From Streptomyces sp. 378 (lineage in GTDB: Bacteria > Actinomycetota > Actinomycetes > Streptomycetales > Streptomycetaceae), in the NCBI RefSeq assembly GCF_030124145.1, contig NZ_JASKMS010000002.1:366256-430255 (forward strand): a stretch of 64,000 nucleotides of DNA, in the 5' to 3' direction. Both the position numbers and the translations under genes were made by a program. Below, one piece after another: positions 1 through 8,911 of this stretch. The notes beneath the pieces were generated by a model. That model was not told the origin of the DNA and ran no database searches. It worked only from the letters and a program-made list of their open reading frames with translations. Each line of letters starts with the position of its first letter. Position 1 is the stretch's first letter.

Positions 1-1186
1 CCGCGCGGGCGAGTTCCGTCCGGCACGCCGGGTCCCCGGGGTCGCCCCGCAGGCCTTCCCGGGCCCAGGCCGCCGCCTCTCCCACCTCCCCGCGCAGCCG
101 CGCGAACCGAGCGCGCACCGCGGCGTACCGGCCGGGCAGCGGGCCGCCCTCGGCGACCGTCCACTCCCCCACCGGTGTGGGCATCGCCCGTACGTCGTGC
201 CGGCCGATCCGGTGAGCCAGGGCTGCCGCTTCGGCGTCGAGGGCGGCGGCGTGCGCGTGGGGAGTCCGGGCCAGCCGCCGCGCCCTCAGCCGGCCCGCCG
301 CGGCCCGGAGCACCGGTCCGTACAGAGGGTGGGCGAGCCGGACGGCGCCGTGCTCGTCGATCTCGATGAGGCCGTCGGACTCCAGGACTTCGAGGACATC
401 GAGGTCGAGGTCGTCCAGGTCCGACGGCAGGGGTTCGGCGAAGGCGAGGCGGTCGAGGGCCTCTCGTTCGAGGGGGCGGTCGCGGCCGAGGACGGCTGCG
501 GTGCGCTCCCGCACGGCCGGGGTCAGCACAACCGGGCCCCGCCAGGCCCGTTCGCCGGTGTCCGGGACGGGCGTCAGCAGCCCGCGCACCGCCGTCAGCA
601 GGTCGCGCAGCAGCCGCAGATCGCCCTGGGCCAGGCGGCGCAGCCGGTTGACGGTGAGCGCGTCGAGAGGGCCGGCGCCGGCTGTGAGGAGCCGGCCGGT
701 CTCCTCCTCGGGCAGCGGCTTCAGCGCGAGCCGGGGCAGGAGTTCACCGGTCCACAGCCGGGCGATCGCACCGGGCACCGGGCTGCCGTCCGTGGCGACG
801 ACCAGCAGCCGGGTGCGTCCGTGCACGGCCAGTTGGTGGACCAGGGCGGCGGAGGCGTCGTCGAGAAGGTGCGCGTCGTCCACCAGCAGCGTGCGGATGC
901 CGGAGAGCGACCGGACCGCGCGGTGCAGGGTGACCGACTCGGGCAGCAGATGGGCGAACGCGGCGAAGGGGATGGTCCGGCTCTCGGGCGTACCGGCCGC
1001 CCGGGCCCGGTCGGTGCCGCGGACCGCCTCCACGGCGAGGCGCGTCTTGCCGCAGCCCGCCGGGCCCGTCACCACGATGCCGCGCCGCACACCGGTCAAC
1101 GACCGGCGGACCAGTCCCAGTTCGTCATCCCGCCCGGCGAACGGCCAGGGCGGCTCCAGCGTCGTCGCGTGCCTCTCGTAGGTCAT
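1..1186 (-). CDS. AAA/STAND-type regulator, probably LuxR/LAL family (C-terminus outside window)
   Basis: Partial gene: the ATG at 1186 is visible and the frame is open to the window edge (about 395 codons), so the C-terminal part is missing. The N-terminus has an ATPase domain: Walker A GPAGCGKT preceded by RGIVVT (about residue 40) and a Walker B-like LLVDDAHLLDD about 55 residues on. This is the arrangement of MalT/LAL-type LuxR regulators, which carry an AAA/STAND domain first and a helix-turn-helix at the far C-terminus. The DNA-binding domain cannot be confirmed because it would lie beyond position 1. The gene is divergent from the metalloprotease-like gene at 1286, with an inverted repeat between them. 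It could instead be another AAA ATPase. Confidence 0.7.
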   Translation of the reverse strand, partial: MTYERHATTLEPPWPFAGRDDELGLVRRSLTGVRRGIVVTGPAGCGKTRLAVEAVRGTDRARAAGTPESRTIPFAAFAHLLPESVTLHRAVRSLSGIRTLLVDDAHLLDDASAALVHQLAVHGRTRLLVVATDGSPVPGAIARLWTGELLPRLALKPLPEEETGRLLTAGAGPLDALTVNRLRRLAQGDLRLLRDLLTAVRGLLTPVPDTGERAWRGPVVLTPAVRERTAAVLGRDRPLEREALDRLAFAEPLPSDLDDLDLDVLEVLESDGLIEIDEHGAVRLAHPLYGPVLRAAAGRLRARRLARTPHAHAAALDAEAAALAHRIGRHDVRAMPTPVGEWTVAEGGPLPGRYAAVRARFARLRGEVGEAAAWAREGLRGDPGDPACRTELARA

Positions 1187-1203
1187 CACACAGGTATGAG
1201 CGT

Positions 1204-1240
1204 GGCTACTCACTTCTGATACAGGGTGACTTGAGTAGCC
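1204..1240. promoter_or_regulatory. 9-bp perfect inverted repeat in divergent promoter
   Basis: GGCTACTCA at 1204-1212 and TGAGTAGCC at 1232-1240 are exact reverse complements, with centres 28 bp apart. They sit between the divergent AAA regulator and the metalloprotease-like gene, so they are a candidate operator for one or both. Binding is inferred. Confidence 0.45.
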
Positions 1241-1285
1241 CCCGACTCAGGCGCCCGGGCCGGGCCGCAGGGCAGGCTGTGGCCC

Positions 1286-2371
1286 ATGACCGCACGCTAC
1301 TGCTCGCTGGCACAGGCGCCGGCGCCCGCCTTCGCACCGGGGCTGGCGGCCGAGCGGCTGAGCGCACTCGCGAGCGGGCGGCGGATGTGGGTCAACGGCA
1401 CCGTTCTGCACTACTGGTTCTTCGACGGCGACACCGACGCCTCCGTCATCCCCGTGCCGGGGAGGGGGATGACGCGGCGGGTGTCGTGGGCCGGTGCCGA
1501 GGAGCAGCGGGACGTGGTGCGCGCGGGTTTCCGGGAGTGGCAGGACCTGGGCATCGGGATCACGTTCGCCGAGGCGGACGACCGCTCGGAGGCCGAACTG
1601 CGCATCGGGTTCCAGGCCGGCGACGGCTCCTGGTCCGCGGTGGGCCGGGCGGCACTGCCGGCCGGCCGGCACGAACGCACCATGAACTTCGGCTGGGACC
1701 TGACCGCGCCGGGGGGACGTGCGACGGCCCTGCACCAGATCGGGCACGCGCTCGGCCTGCTGCACGAGCACCAGAGCCCGTTCGCCGGCATCCACTGGGA
1801 CGACGAGGCCGTGTACGCCGAACTGGCGGGCCCGCCCCACCACTGGAGCCGGGAGCGGACGCACTACAACATCCTGCGCAAGCTCGGCCCCGACGAGGTG
1901 AACCACTCCGTCTGGGACCCGCAGTCGATCATGGAGTTCCCGTTCCCGTCGGGGCTGATCCTGGAACCGGAGCAGTACCGCGGTGGCCTGCATCCGCCCG
2001 GCACCCTGTCCGCCGCCGACAAGGAGGCGGTGCTGCGCTGGTATCCGCCGGCGCATCCGCGGGGTGCGCCCGCGCTGGTGCCGTTCCGTTCGGCGCCGCT
2101 CGGGCTCGGCGCGGGCGAACAGGCGGACTTCGTGATCGATCCGCCCGAGACCCGCACGTACACGCTGGGCACCTTCGGCGACTGCGACGCCGTCGTCGTG
2201 GTCTTCGAGGAGCGGGACGGGCGACCCCGCTATCTCGCCGGACAGGACGACGGGGGAACTCCGCACAACGCCACGATCGGCGCCCGGCTCGTCAAGGGCC
2301 GCCGCTACCCCGTCCGCGTACGCCTGTACTCCGCCCGGGGTTCCGGCGAGACGGCGGTGATGTGCTGGTGA
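1286..2371 (+). CDS. Astacin/metzincin-like protein with HQxxH in place of HExxH
   Basis: 361 aa with no obvious signal peptide. The centre has a metzincin zinc motif, TALHQIGHALGLLHEHQSP, with His150, His154 and His160 in H-x3-H-x5-H spacing followed by Glu161. A Met-turn-like SIMEF (about residue 216) is also present. The general-base glutamate that follows the first His in astacins and matrixins is Gln151 here (codon cag), so classical proteolysis is doubtful. A C-terminal region from about residue 275 (EQADFVIDPPETRTYTLGTF) resembles a beta-sandwich PPC-like domain. The start ATG has only a weak upstream GCAGG. It is divergent from the AAA regulator. It is either a pseudo-protease with a binding role or an enzyme using another base. 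Confidence 0.7.
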   Translation: MTARYCSLAQAPAPAFAPGLAAERLSALASGRRMWVNGTVLHYWFFDGDTDASVIPVPGRGMTRRVSWAGAEEQRDVVRAGFREWQDLGIGITFAEADDRSEAELRIGFQAGDGSWSAVGRAALPAGRHERTMNFGWDLTAPGGRATALHQIGHALGLLHEHQSPFAGIHWDDEAVYAELAGPPHHWSRERTHYNILRKLGPDEVNHSVWDPQSIMEFPFPSGLILEPEQYRGGLHPPGTLSAADKEAVLRWYPPAHPRGAPALVPFRSAPLGLGAGEQADFVIDPPETRTYTLGTFGDCDAVVVVFEERDGRPRYLAGQDDGGTPHNATIGARLVKGRRYPVRVRLYSARGSGETAVMCW

Positions 2372-2424
2372 CGGCACTGATCCGCCGCGCGGACACCTGA
2401 GCCACAGTCCGGCACCGGGGGAGC

Positions 2425-2466
2425 GGTCGAGGACGTCGCCCATGGGGGTGGGTGACGTCCTCGACC
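2425..2466. terminator. Bidirectional hairpin terminator between convergent genes
   Basis: Arms 2425-2442 and 2449-2466 form an 18-bp stem with one mismatch and a 6-nt TGGGGG loop. It lies between the ends of the metalloprotease-like gene (2371, +) and the solute-binding-like gene (2520, -). There is no U-tract, as is usual for Streptomyces. Confidence 0.6.
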
Positions 2467-2519
2467 ACGCCACACGAGCCGGCGCGCGGGAAGCCGAGGA
2501 CATGGCCACGCGGCCGGAT

Positions 2520-4841
2520 TCACGCCCGGGGCTCGCTGCACACCCCGAGTTCCTCGATGTCCTCGTCCTGGTTCGTCACCTCCTGGACCTTCTGGACGCC
2601 GCCCAGGATGGCGTCGAGGTTCGCGGACTTCCCGTCCCTGACCACGGCGGCCACGGTCCGCAGCACCGCCTCGTGGAACGCGTCCCGTACGGCGGGCCGC
2701 ATGACGTCGGAGGCGTCGAGGCAGCGCGGCACCTCGGTCTGCAGGAACCTCGCGTAGATCGCGCGGGCGGTGGAGTCCACCTCGCCGTGGTCGGCGATCT
2801 CCGTCATGACCGGGAGCATCGCCGAGTACATGGTGCCCTGGCCGGCCCATCTCTGCTGCCCGTCCTCGGAGAAGAGGGCGCGCAGCGCCTTGCGGGCCGG
2901 TTCCCTGTCGTTGAAGAGCGCGGCGAAATCTCCGGACACCTCATAGGCCCGTGTCCGGTAGGGCCCGCCGGGGAGCAGGGGTGCGGCGTCGGTGAGGCGG
3001 GCGCCGTCGTCACCTTGCGCGAAGGAGCCCTGATGCTCGAGGGCGCAGCGGGGGGTGGTCTCGCGGAAGGCGGTGCCGTCGCGCCGTTGCAGAGCGCCGG
3101 GGCCGCGCCAGTCGGTGGTCAGTGCCTGTTCTGCCCGGTGGCGGTCCGTGGCGAGGAAATCCGCCCACTGCCGCCATGCCTCCCGGACCGGTCCCTTCGT
3201 CCACATCGTGGCGGCCTTCTTGCCGGTGCCGCGGGCCCAGTCCGCGTAGACGTCCGGTCCGGCCCGCTGCAGCACGATGTCCTCGATCCAGTCGGTGCCG
3301 GGCCATCCGGCGGCGCCGTCCTCGCCCATGCCGAGGCACCAGGAGGACGGGGTGTCGGGGCGGCCGACGGCGTCGCGGGACTGCCACACGATGCTCTTCA
3401 GGTTGGCGTTGACCGGCCACCAGTAGGTGTGGCCCTTGCCGTCCGGACGCCAGGGCCCCGCGTAGCGCAGGCCCTCGACCAGGTCGTCGAGCGGCTTCAG
3501 GTGCTTCTCGGCGCGGTACTGGGCGAGTTCCCCGATGCCGGGCATGATCGCGATGTCGGGCGGGTCACCGGCCTGGACCCGCGAGAGCAGCACCTCGCGC
3601 TGGGCGGGGGTGCCTTGATAGCTGACGCGAATGCCGGCGGCTTTCATCAGGCCGCGGAAGCGCTCTTCCTCCTTGCCCGTCCACGGGCCGAGTACGGTGA
3701 CGACCGGGTCACGCTCCAGGAGTTGCGGGGTGGCGATCGCCGCCAGGACGGCCAACGCGGCCGCCGCGGCGATCCAGCGGCGTCCCTTCGTGCGGGTCAC
3801 CCGGTTCCACGAGCCGCGCGCCCACGACCAGTCGACCGGGCGCTCCGGGTAGTCGGTGGTGAGCCGGGCGACGAGACCGGCGACGGCGGCGCAGATGCCG
3901 GCCAGCCCCACGACGACGTAGACACCGTTCCACCAGCCGAACACGGACAGGTCGGGCAGGCCGGCGGCGGCGACCCGCTGCTGCGCGGCCGTGAGGTCCC
4001 CGGCGCTTCCGGGGAGCGAGTCCGTCAGGGCGATGTGCAGGATCTCCGAGAGATGGTCGCGTGCGGTGTTCAGGCCCTGGACGGTACGCCAGGCCAGGAA
4101 GGCCGGCACGGTGGCCAGCGCCAGGGGAGCGGCGGCGCCGGCCAGGATCCAGGGGGCCAACAGCCGACCGCAGCGCCGGCTGATGACTCGGCACGCGAGG
4201 CCCGCCACGGTGGCGGCGGCGGCCAGCGCGGCGGCCGCCATCACCCAGGAGGCCGTCAACAGCACGCCCTGGTCGGACAGTTCGCCGGCCCGGCGTCGTT
4301 CGGCTTTGGCGACCTTGTCGAGGCGGTCGAGCAGACCGGTGTCCGGGCGCTCCAGCAGGGCGCGGGCTTCGGCGAGCTTCTCGCTCCGCATCTCGTCGTC
4401 CGCCTGGTACTTGACCGTGGCGAGCGTGATGGCGTTGCTGTAGGCCTCCAGCAGGCCGTTGGCCGCGGAGATGTCCTGGTCCATGCCGCTGCCGACGTGG
4501 TCCGCGAGCTGGGTGAGGCCCTGGTCCGCGGCGGCGAGCTGGCTCTGGGCCGTCTCACCCGCCCCGACCGTACCGGCGACCCCCCGCTTGATCGAGTGCC
4601 GGGCCGCCTCGTCGGCACGCAGCACGGCGAGCCTGACGGCTGCCGAGCCCCGTACCGACGGCGCGACATCGTCACGTAACTCCTTTACCTGAGCGTCGAG
4701 TTGTGGCACGGCCACGGCGGTGAGCAGACTGACGCCGACGGCGGCGCAGCCGAGGAAGGCCCACAGGTGACGCAACAGCAGCCGTCGTGTGCTCACGCCG
4801 CGCCGGGCCGCGCCCGGCCGCTGCTCGCGCCCTCTCCTCAC
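2520..4841 (-). CDS. Multi-pass membrane protein with C-terminal extracellular solute-binding-like domain
   Basis: 773 aa. A transmembrane helix (about residues 22-45) is followed by a helical extracytoplasmic segment. About four more helices follow (near residues 195-222, 228-252, 295-325 and 350-372). From about residue 378 (DPVVTVLGPWTGKEEERF) there is a type-1-like ABC solute-binding domain that includes DIAIMPGIGELAQY and YWWPVNANLKSIVW. The domain is therefore tethered to the membrane rather than being a lipoprotein partner of a transporter; no permease or ATPase gene adjoins it. Its start overlaps the vWA gene stop by 4 nt (ATGA), so it is the last gene of the peptidase-kinase-vWA operon. 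Codon 55 is TTA, so translation should depend on the bldA tRNA. A ligand-sensing role is inferred. Confidence 0.75.
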   Translation of the reverse strand: MRRGREQRPGAARRGVSTRRLLLRHLWAFLGCAAVGVSLLTAVAVPQLDAQVKELRDDVAPSVRGSAAVRLAVLRADEAARHSIKRGVAGTVGAGETAQSQLAAADQGLTQLADHVGSGMDQDISAANGLLEAYSNAITLATVKYQADDEMRSEKLAEARALLERPDTGLLDRLDKVAKAERRRAGELSDQGVLLTASWVMAAAALAAAATVAGLACRVISRRCGRLLAPWILAGAAAPLALATVPAFLAWRTVQGLNTARDHLSEILHIALTDSLPGSAGDLTAAQQRVAAAGLPDLSVFGWWNGVYVVVGLAGICAAVAGLVARLTTDYPERPVDWSWARGSWNRVTRTKGRRWIAAAAALAVLAAIATPQLLERDPVVTVLGPWTGKEEERFRGLMKAAGIRVSYQGTPAQREVLLSRVQAGDPPDIAIMPGIGELAQYRAEKHLKPLDDLVEGLRYAGPWRPDGKGHTYWWPVNANLKSIVWQSRDAVGRPDTPSSWCLGMGEDGAAGWPGTDWIEDIVLQRAGPDVYADWARGTGKKAATMWTKGPVREAWRQWADFLATDRHRAEQALTTDWRGPGALQRRDGTAFRETTPRCALEHQGSFAQGDDGARLTDAAPLLPGGPYRTRAYEVSGDFAALFNDREPARKALRALFSEDGQQRWAGQGTMYSAMLPVMTEIADHGEVDSTARAIYARFLQTEVPRCLDASDVMRPAVRDAFHEAVLRTVAAVVRDGKSANLDAILGGVQKVQEVTNQDEDIEELGVCSEPRA
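4677..4679 (-). other. TTA leucine codon (bldA target) in solute-binding-like gene
   Basis: Read on the minus strand, the codons GAG TTA CGT encode Glu54-Leu55-Arg56. In Streptomyces TTA is read only by the developmentally regulated bldA tRNA. I found only one other in-frame TTA in this window, in the kinase of the same operon. Confidence 0.85.
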
Positions 4842-6316
4842 GACAGTTCCTTTCCGCAGCGCACGCAGTAGAAGGCCCCGGGGACGGCCGGTTCCCGGCA
4901 GTCCGGGCGGGGGCAGACGGTGCGCTGTCGGCCCGCCGTGCGGCGCGTGCCGCCGTTCGCCGACCGGGCGCCGAGGCGCAGCAGCGTGACGCTGACCCGG
5001 TGGGTGTCGGCGGGCAGGTGCACGCTCACGGAACCGGCGGCGGCGTCGTGGATGTCACCCCAGGCCTTGATCTCGTCGAGGACCCAGCGCACCCGCAGCC
5101 GGTGGGCCACCGCGGCGGCCTGGCCCAGGTGCCGTTCCGCGTCCGCTCTTCGACCGGCTCCCAAGGAGGTGAGTCCCTTCTTGAGATGGGCGATCATCCG
5201 GTTCTGCGAGTCGAGGAAGCGGCTGCTGTCACCGGTCGTCTCGTCGCTCGCGCCCGAGGCGGTTCGTGGGGGCGGGAGGCCGGGATCACGCCAGCAGGCG
5301 GTGACGGCCTCGTGCCGGGGTCCCAGCGAGACCATGGCGAACTGGAGCACTTCGCCGAGCGGATCACCGGCGCCGTCGACGCGCAGGTCGAGCAGGAACT
5401 CGCTGCCGGTACCCGCCGGGTCCCACGGCAGGGCGTGGAACACGTGACGGGCCGGTCCCGACGACGGCTCGGCGGCGAGTTCCAGGTGCTGGGGCTTGAA
5501 CTGGACGACCGACTCGACGCGCACGCCGGGGCGCACGGTGACCTCCAGCGGCAGCGCGGGGACGGCCCGGCGGCAGGCCCGTCGGACCGCCGCGGCGAGT
5601 TCGGCGGTGAAGTCCGGTCCCGCGGCGTCAGCCGTCCCCCGCAGACGGCTGACGATCCGCTCCAGCGGCTGGTAGTCCCAGTCCGCGCCGACGGCCACGA
5701 CCTCACAGGTGAACCGGGCGCCACAGGCCGCCAGTTCCTCGGTGAGCGAGGCGTCCTCGTATCCGGTGCTCCCGTCGGTGACGAGCAGCAGCCGGCACAG
5801 CGGCCGGTCGCACCCGGCGAAAGTCCGCCGGGCCTCGGCCAGCCATCCTTCGTAACCGGTGGGTGCCCGTGCGCCGTCGGCGGCCAGCGGGGCCGCGCCC
5901 ATCGCGAAGGCCGCGTTGACCCGGTGCTTGCGGTCGGCCGGCGCCCATGCGCCGGGTTCCGCCGGGTAGTAACGCAGGGGCCCTTCGTCGCGCCCGCCGG
6001 CCGCCGCGAGCACGGCGAACGACACACCTGAGGGCATGGCGGCGAGCGCTGCCCGCATCGCCGTCATCATGCGCTCCCGGCGGTGTTCGGCGAGGTCGAG
6101 CGCGATGAGCAGGGCGAGCTGCCCGGGGTCCGCGTGGTCGCCCTGTGCCCGGTCGAGGACGGTCACCTTCACCTGCGCGAGCAGCCTGACCGACTCGCCC
6201 GGGATCCGCGGTACGAGCTCGGGCTCGTCGACGTCGACGACGAGGGTGGTGGTGTAGGGCCCCGCGCTTTCGCCGCCGGGCGGCGGCATCGGGTCCGGCT
6301 CGGCCGAAGAGCTCAT
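4838..6316 (-). CDS. vWA-like domain protein with C-terminal zinc ribbon
   Basis: 492 aa from the ATG at 6316, chosen because AGGAGG lies 5 nt upstream; an ATG at 6358 has no such site. The N-terminal half looks like a von Willebrand A fold: a strand ending in LLIALDLAEHR where the MIDAS DxSxS would be, and a later LLLVTDGSTGYED with the usual DG. The MIDAS is degenerate, so metal binding is uncertain. The C-terminus carries a four-cysteine ribbon (CPRPDC then YCVRCG, about residues 464-487) like those of the kinase upstream. The gene lies 53 nt after the kinase and overlaps the solute-binding-like gene by 4 nt. It is probably an adaptor in a peptidase/kinase signalling or conflict system. 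Confidence 0.75.
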   Translation of the reverse strand: MSSSAEPDPMPPPGGESAGPYTTTLVVDVDEPELVPRIPGESVRLLAQVKVTVLDRAQGDHADPGQLALLIALDLAEHRRERMMTAMRAALAAMPSGVSFAVLAAAGGRDEGPLRYYPAEPGAWAPADRKHRVNAAFAMGAAPLAADGARAPTGYEGWLAEARRTFAGCDRPLCRLLLVTDGSTGYEDASLTEELAACGARFTCEVVAVGADWDYQPLERIVSRLRGTADAAGPDFTAELAAAVRRACRRAVPALPLEVTVRPGVRVESVVQFKPQHLELAAEPSSGPARHVFHALPWDPAGTGSEFLLDLRVDGAGDPLGEVLQFAMVSLGPRHEAVTACWRDPGLPPPRTASGASDETTGDSSRFLDSQNRMIAHLKKGLTSLGAGRRADAERHLGQAAAVAHRLRVRWVLDEIKAWGDIHDAAAGSVSVHLPADTHRVSVTLLRLGARSANGGTRRTAGRQRTVCPRPDCREPAVPGAFYCVRCGKELS

Positions 6317-6368
6317 CAGGTCCTCCTGTCGGGTGCTGTGGTACGGCGGCTCGGACACCGGCGGCCTC

Positions 6369-8762
6369 TCATGTCACCGTCGTCGGACGGACGGCGTGGG
6401 CGCGCTCCACCAGGGCCTCGCTGAAGTCCGGGTCGGCGGCGGCGAGGTCCAGGTAGTCGCGCTCCAGCAGGACGCGGACCTCCAGCGCCCGGCATTCGTC
6501 GGGGGTCGGTTCGTACGCGGGGCGCCACCAGCGGCGCAGGGGGTGCGGGCGGCGCGCGGCGGCCTCGCCCGCGTCGGTGATGGCGTGCTTCAGGTGCAGC
6601 GCGGCGAGCTGCCACTCGTTGACCTCGATGCGCAGCCGGAGTTCGTCGAGCGGTGCGAGGACCAGCTCCCGTTCCTGTGAGGGGCGGTTCCGGTCCGCGA
6701 CGTGTGCGGTGAGCACCGCCTCGGCGGCCTCCGGCGAGGGCAGGTCCTCTGGGCCGTGGCCCAGGCAGGCGGCCCGGATCCGGGTGGCGGCCCGCTGGGC
6801 CAGGGTGCGGCCACGGGTGCCACGCGGCACGCGTTCGAGGGCGGCCAGTGCCTGGTCGCGGTCGTGCTCGTCGAGAGCGAGGCGGGCCAGGCCCAGGGCG
6901 GCGCCGCAGTGTGCCGGGTTGCGCAGATGCACCGCGTGGAACAGATCGCGGGCCCGGGCCCGTGCCGCGGCGGCGTCCGGTGCCCGTGCTGCCGCGTGGG
7001 CGGCGCACTCGTAGGCGTAGGCGAGGGCCAGTTTCGGGGCGTACTCCCCCGGCAGGTCGGCGCGGACCACTTCGAAGCTCCGGCACGCCTCGGCCAGGTC
7101 CGCCGCCAGGCCGGCGGGCCGCCCCGACGCGCCGGTGCCGAACCGGGCGAGCGCGATCAGCCCTCGATGCCACTCCAGGCGCCAGCGCCGCACTTCCTCG
7201 GGCCCCGGGATGGCCTCGGCCACGGCCAGCTCCGCCTCCGCCGCGTCGACGTCGGGGGGTGCGGGATCAGTGGCGAGGGCGACGCGGACGTTGTGCAGGC
7301 AGATTTCCGCGGAGGGCTCGTCGTCGGGGGTCTGCCGGAGCCGCACGGTGCGGGCATAGCCCCCGCTCACGCCGAACTCCGGGGTCCGCGGGTCTTTCGG
7401 GAACGGTTTGGGGACGGGGAGCCGTCGGGCGATCTCCACGGGGATGGGCCGCCCATGGTCCAGGACGCGCAGGACGGGCGGAGTACCGCGACGCGGGGGG
7501 TCCTCGTCGGGGCGCGCGAGGTCGGATGTGGCGGGTACGTCGCCGAGCCGCTCACCGAGCCATTCCGGCGACGGGTCGAAGTAGCCGGACGGCTCGGGTG
7601 AGCCGCCCTTGCCGCGCAGCGCCCTGATCTCACGCAGGACGCCCCTGAGCTGGTCGGCCATCTCTTCCGCGTCCTTGAAGCGCGGCCCTTCCCGCACGGT
7701 CCGCGTGGCCCGGTCGATGACGGCGTCGAGCGACGTCGTGCCCAGGCCGGGCACGTCGTCGCGGACGGCGGGAGCGGCGAGACAGCGCAGGGTCACGCCG
7801 ACGGTGTGCAGGTCGTTCGCGAGGGTGAGTTCGCCGGCCAGCTCCGGCGCGTGGAAGCCGGGCGTCACGTGGGGCGGCGGCTCGGTCTGGTGGAGCTTGC
7901 GCACGCTGCCCATGTCGATGACCTTGACGTGGTCGTCGACGTGGACGACGTTCGACGGCTTCATGTCGCCGTACAGGAGGTCCTGCTGGTGCAGGTGGGA
8001 GAGCGCCGTCAGGATCTGGATGCCGTACGTGGCGACATGCTCGATGTCGAGCGTCTCGTGTCCGCGGCGGACCTCCTCGATGACGGACTGGAGGGTGTGG
8101 TCACCGACGTCCTCCATGACGATGTGACCGCCCCGGACGCGGAGTTCGGGGTTCGGGGCGCCCTCGCCCGATGTGGGGGCCCCATAGGGGAGGAAGTCGC
8201 GGATCCGCACGATGTACGGGTGCCGGCTGGCCACGAGGGTGCGCCGTTCGAGGTCGGCGAGGGCGGCGCCGTGCGCGCCGTAGCGGTCCCGCAGGGTCTT
8301 CACGGCGACGAGGTCGTCGAGGTGGGTGTCCTCGGCGAGGTACACCCAGCCCTGTCCGCCGCGGGCGACAGGGCCTTTGATGTGGTACTGGTCGCTGAGC
8401 GTGGCGCCGCGTAAGAAGTCGGGCCGCATGGCGTGCGGCTTTCCGCAGCGCGGGCAGTACTGCCGGTCGGGGCTGTCGGGCAGGACGGGGATCGTGGCAC
8501 CGCAGTCCGGTGTGCGGCAGCGCTGCGCCTGGTCCGCGATGTGAGCGCCGCCGTCGAGCCGCTCCTCGGGCGAGCGCGGTGTGCGGATCGGCAGTGCCAG
8601 CAGCTGCCGGGGGCCCCGCGGCCGGTCGTCGAGCCGCGGCAGCGGCCGCGCGTCCCGTCGTCGGCCGCACCGGTCGCAGTACCCGGTCGGCAGGATCCCC
8701 CCGCCGCAGGGGCTTCCACCGAGCCGTCTCTGACGGCACGGCTCCGTACTCACGCGACTCAC
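6369..8762 (-). CDS. PknG-like serine/threonine kinase with zinc ribbons and TPR-like tail
   Basis: 797 aa from the GTG at 8762, which has GAGGAG 7 nt upstream; the ATG at 8768 is too close to it. There are two zinc-ribbon-like segments (YCDRCG near residue 30; CRTPDCG to YCPRCG at about 83-107). The kinase domain follows, with glycine loop ARGGQGWVY (about 132), VAVKTL lysine (about 153), YGDMKPSNV in the catalytic loop (about 265-273) and IDMGSVR replacing DFG. The YxDxKPxN and IDxG forms are those of mycobacterial PknG, as are the N-terminal metal ribbons and the alanine-rich TPR-like C-terminus (about 520-780). No transmembrane helix is seen. It is the second gene of the peptidase-kinase-vWA-SBP operon and contains a TTA codon. 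Confidence 0.85.
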   Translation of the reverse strand: MSRVSTEPCRQRRLGGSPCGGGILPTGYCDRCGRRRDARPLPRLDDRPRGPRQLLALPIRTPRSPEERLDGGAHIADQAQRCRTPDCGATIPVLPDSPDRQYCPRCGKPHAMRPDFLRGATLSDQYHIKGPVARGGQGWVYLAEDTHLDDLVAVKTLRDRYGAHGAALADLERRTLVASRHPYIVRIRDFLPYGAPTSGEGAPNPELRVRGGHIVMEDVGDHTLQSVIEEVRRGHETLDIEHVATYGIQILTALSHLHQQDLLYGDMKPSNVVHVDDHVKVIDMGSVRKLHQTEPPPHVTPGFHAPELAGELTLANDLHTVGVTLRCLAAPAVRDDVPGLGTTSLDAVIDRATRTVREGPRFKDAEEMADQLRGVLREIRALRGKGGSPEPSGYFDPSPEWLGERLGDVPATSDLARPDEDPPRRGTPPVLRVLDHGRPIPVEIARRLPVPKPFPKDPRTPEFGVSGGYARTVRLRQTPDDEPSAEICLHNVRVALATDPAPPDVDAAEAELAVAEAIPGPEEVRRWRLEWHRGLIALARFGTGASGRPAGLAADLAEACRSFEVVRADLPGEYAPKLALAYAYECAAHAAARAPDAAAARARARDLFHAVHLRNPAHCGAALGLARLALDEHDRDQALAALERVPRGTRGRTLAQRAATRIRAACLGHGPEDLPSPEAAEAVLTAHVADRNRPSQERELVLAPLDELRLRIEVNEWQLAALHLKHAITDAGEAAARRPHPLRRWWRPAYEPTPDECRALEVRVLLERDYLDLAAADPDFSEALVERAHAVRPTTVT
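8412..8414 (-). other. TTA leucine codon (bldA target) in PknG-like kinase
   Basis: On the minus strand the codons GAC TTC TTA CGC GGC encode DFLRG, just before the kinase glycine loop (about residue 117). This is the second of only two in-frame TTA codons I found in the window, both in the same operon. Confidence 0.85.
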
Positions 8763-8911
8763 GCGCATGCTCCTCCCCCGTCTTCGCCCCGCGGCCGTCG
8801 GTACACCGATGTCACGCCGTCGGGTCGCGCCGCTCATCGGCTCCCCCGCTCAGCACGCACCGCCGGCGGTCCGCCCGTCCGGCGGCGGCCGTCGGCCCCG
8901 TGCCCCGCTCC

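Noticed and set aside
197..1219. Long plus-strand open frame over the start of the window
   Set aside because: It is a GC-rich shadow of the minus-strand AAA regulator, which has Walker motifs; the plus frame has none.
2442..4679. 745-codon plus-strand frame opposite the solute-binding-like gene
   Set aside because: It lacks recognisable domains and shadows a minus-strand gene with helices, a binding fold and operon overlap.
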